Assembly (NCBI GenBank): GCA_009885185.1
Contig: VFLF01000646.1
Location: 1 to 13,218 of the forward strand
DNA length: 13,218 nt
Direction: 5' to 3'
Source: Nitrosomonadales bacterium
GTDB taxonomy: Bacteria; Pseudomonadota; Gammaproteobacteria; Burkholderiales; SG8-41
Part shown: positions 12,782 to 13,218 of the stretch, in pieces
Numbering within the stretch: position 1 is the stretch's first letter
Layout: every line of letters begins with the position of its first letter
Notes under the pieces: generated by a model
The model's input: only the letters and a program-made list of their open reading frames with translations
The model's database searches: none
What the model was told of the DNA's origin: nothing
Program-made: the position numbers and the translations under genes

Positions 12782-13218
12782 GTGGAGCTGTTTCGTCCGT
12801 TCACTCTCGCCCACGCCTGCGCGCTGCTGTGCATAGCCGCGCTGGTTGTGCTGGTTGTTTTTCTCGGTCGCCGCCAACCGCATTCGCACCGACCAAACCA
12901 GCTTGAACGCACGCTAGCGTACATCAACATCGCTGTGTGGATCGCGGCGCATGGCTGGTGGCAGTTACCCGCGCGGTTCGATCCAGCCATCACGCTGCCG
13001 CTGCAGATGTGCCACATCACCTCCCTGATCGCTTCACTGGTGCTGCTCACGCGCCACCACACGCTGCGGGCGATCCTTTACTTCTGGGCGTTTGCGCTGT
13101 GCACGCAGGCGATGATCACGCCAAGCCTGATTGAACCGCCCACCTCGCCGGTGTTCTGGTCGTTCTGGTTCTTGCATGGCTTTGTGATGATGACCGCGAT
13201 ATACGACATCGCGGTAAA
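12782..13218 (+). CDS. YwaF/TIGR02206-like integral membrane protein (3' partial)
   Basis: From the GTG at 12782 the frame runs open to the window edge, about 145 residues. It starts VELFRPFTLAHACALL, typical of the family start, and continues with a hydrophobic helix (ALLCIAALVVLVVFLG), then ITLPLQMCHITSLIASLVLL, ILYFWAFALCTQAMITPSL and FWSFWFLHGFVMMTAIYD. The LPLHLCd-like segment, the YFWG...Q..ITP pattern and the SFWF.HG helix match TIGR02206 (YwaF) proteins, which have about six membrane helices and unknown function. GTG is preferred because the alternative ATG at 12780 is in another frame; no strong Shine-Dalgarno is seen. It may be co-transcribed with the 49-residue ORF. Confidence 0.85.
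   Translation, partial: MELFRPFTLAHACALLCIAALVVLVVFLGRRQPHSHRPNQLERTLAYINIAVWIAAHGWWQLPARFDPAITLPLQMCHITSLIASLVLLTRHHTLRAILYFWAFALCTQAMITPSLIEPPTSPVFWSFWFLHGFVMMTAIYDIAV

Overview
The window is GC-rich, densely coded DNA with a betaproteobacterial, Burkholderiales-like look. The evidence is two Bug/TctC-type periplasmic solute receptors without membrane partners, a SlyX protein, DUF6929-like and DUF2721 proteins, a REP-like hairpin with a GTTCCCGC-type stem, and several molybdenum hydroxylase genes. The species cannot be named from sequence alone. No rRNA, tRNA, CRISPR array, insertion sequence or phage gene was seen.

Layout: (1) 2-1684 (+) is the 3' part of a one-piece molybdenum hydroxylase large subunit, cut by the window edge. 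A hairpin repeat (1697-1722) separates it from a Bug receptor (1760-2734), then slyX (2754-2954), a DUF6929-like protein (2958-3929) and a DUF2721 membrane protein (3994-4434). (2) 4545-8390 (-) is a four-gene operon for a second molybdenum hydroxylase, in the order FAD subunit, [2Fe-2S] subunit, N-terminal half and C-terminal half of the molybdopterin subunit. The FAD/FeS pair overlaps by GTGA and the two Mo halves overlap by ATGA. (3) 8391-8683 is a 293-bp divergent control region with a perfect FNR-type palindrome, TTGAT-N4-ATCAA. (4) 8684-11321 (+) is a second Bug receptor followed by a DUF35 OB-fold protein and a thiolase-fold protein that overlap by ATGA. (5) 11418-11978 is a Tat-signal MsrB, followed by two hairpins, the second a strong intrinsic terminator. 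Then come a GNAT acetyltransferase (12086-12580), a 49-residue ORF (12624-12773) and the start of a YwaF/TIGR02206-like membrane protein (12782 to the edge). No gene-free stretch exceeds 300 bases.

How the genes may work together (inference): regions 2-4 look like one catabolic module. The Bug receptor would capture an organic acid in the periplasm. The four-subunit molybdenum hydroxylase would hydroxylate a (hetero)aromatic or related compound. The DUF35/thiolase-fold pair would make or break a C-C bond in a CoA-bound intermediate. The divergent FNR-like box suggests control by oxygen. The thiolase-fold protein lacks the usual catalytic cysteines and its DUF35 partner has lost most zinc-ribbon cysteines, so this pair is probably not a classical thiolase; a retro-aldolase-like role is one possibility. 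The substrate cannot be read from the sequence. The most interesting items are the split Mo subunit, the FNR-like box between the divergent units, the non-classical thiolase/DUF35 pair, and two genes (DUF2721 and GNAT) that may be transcribed without a leader.
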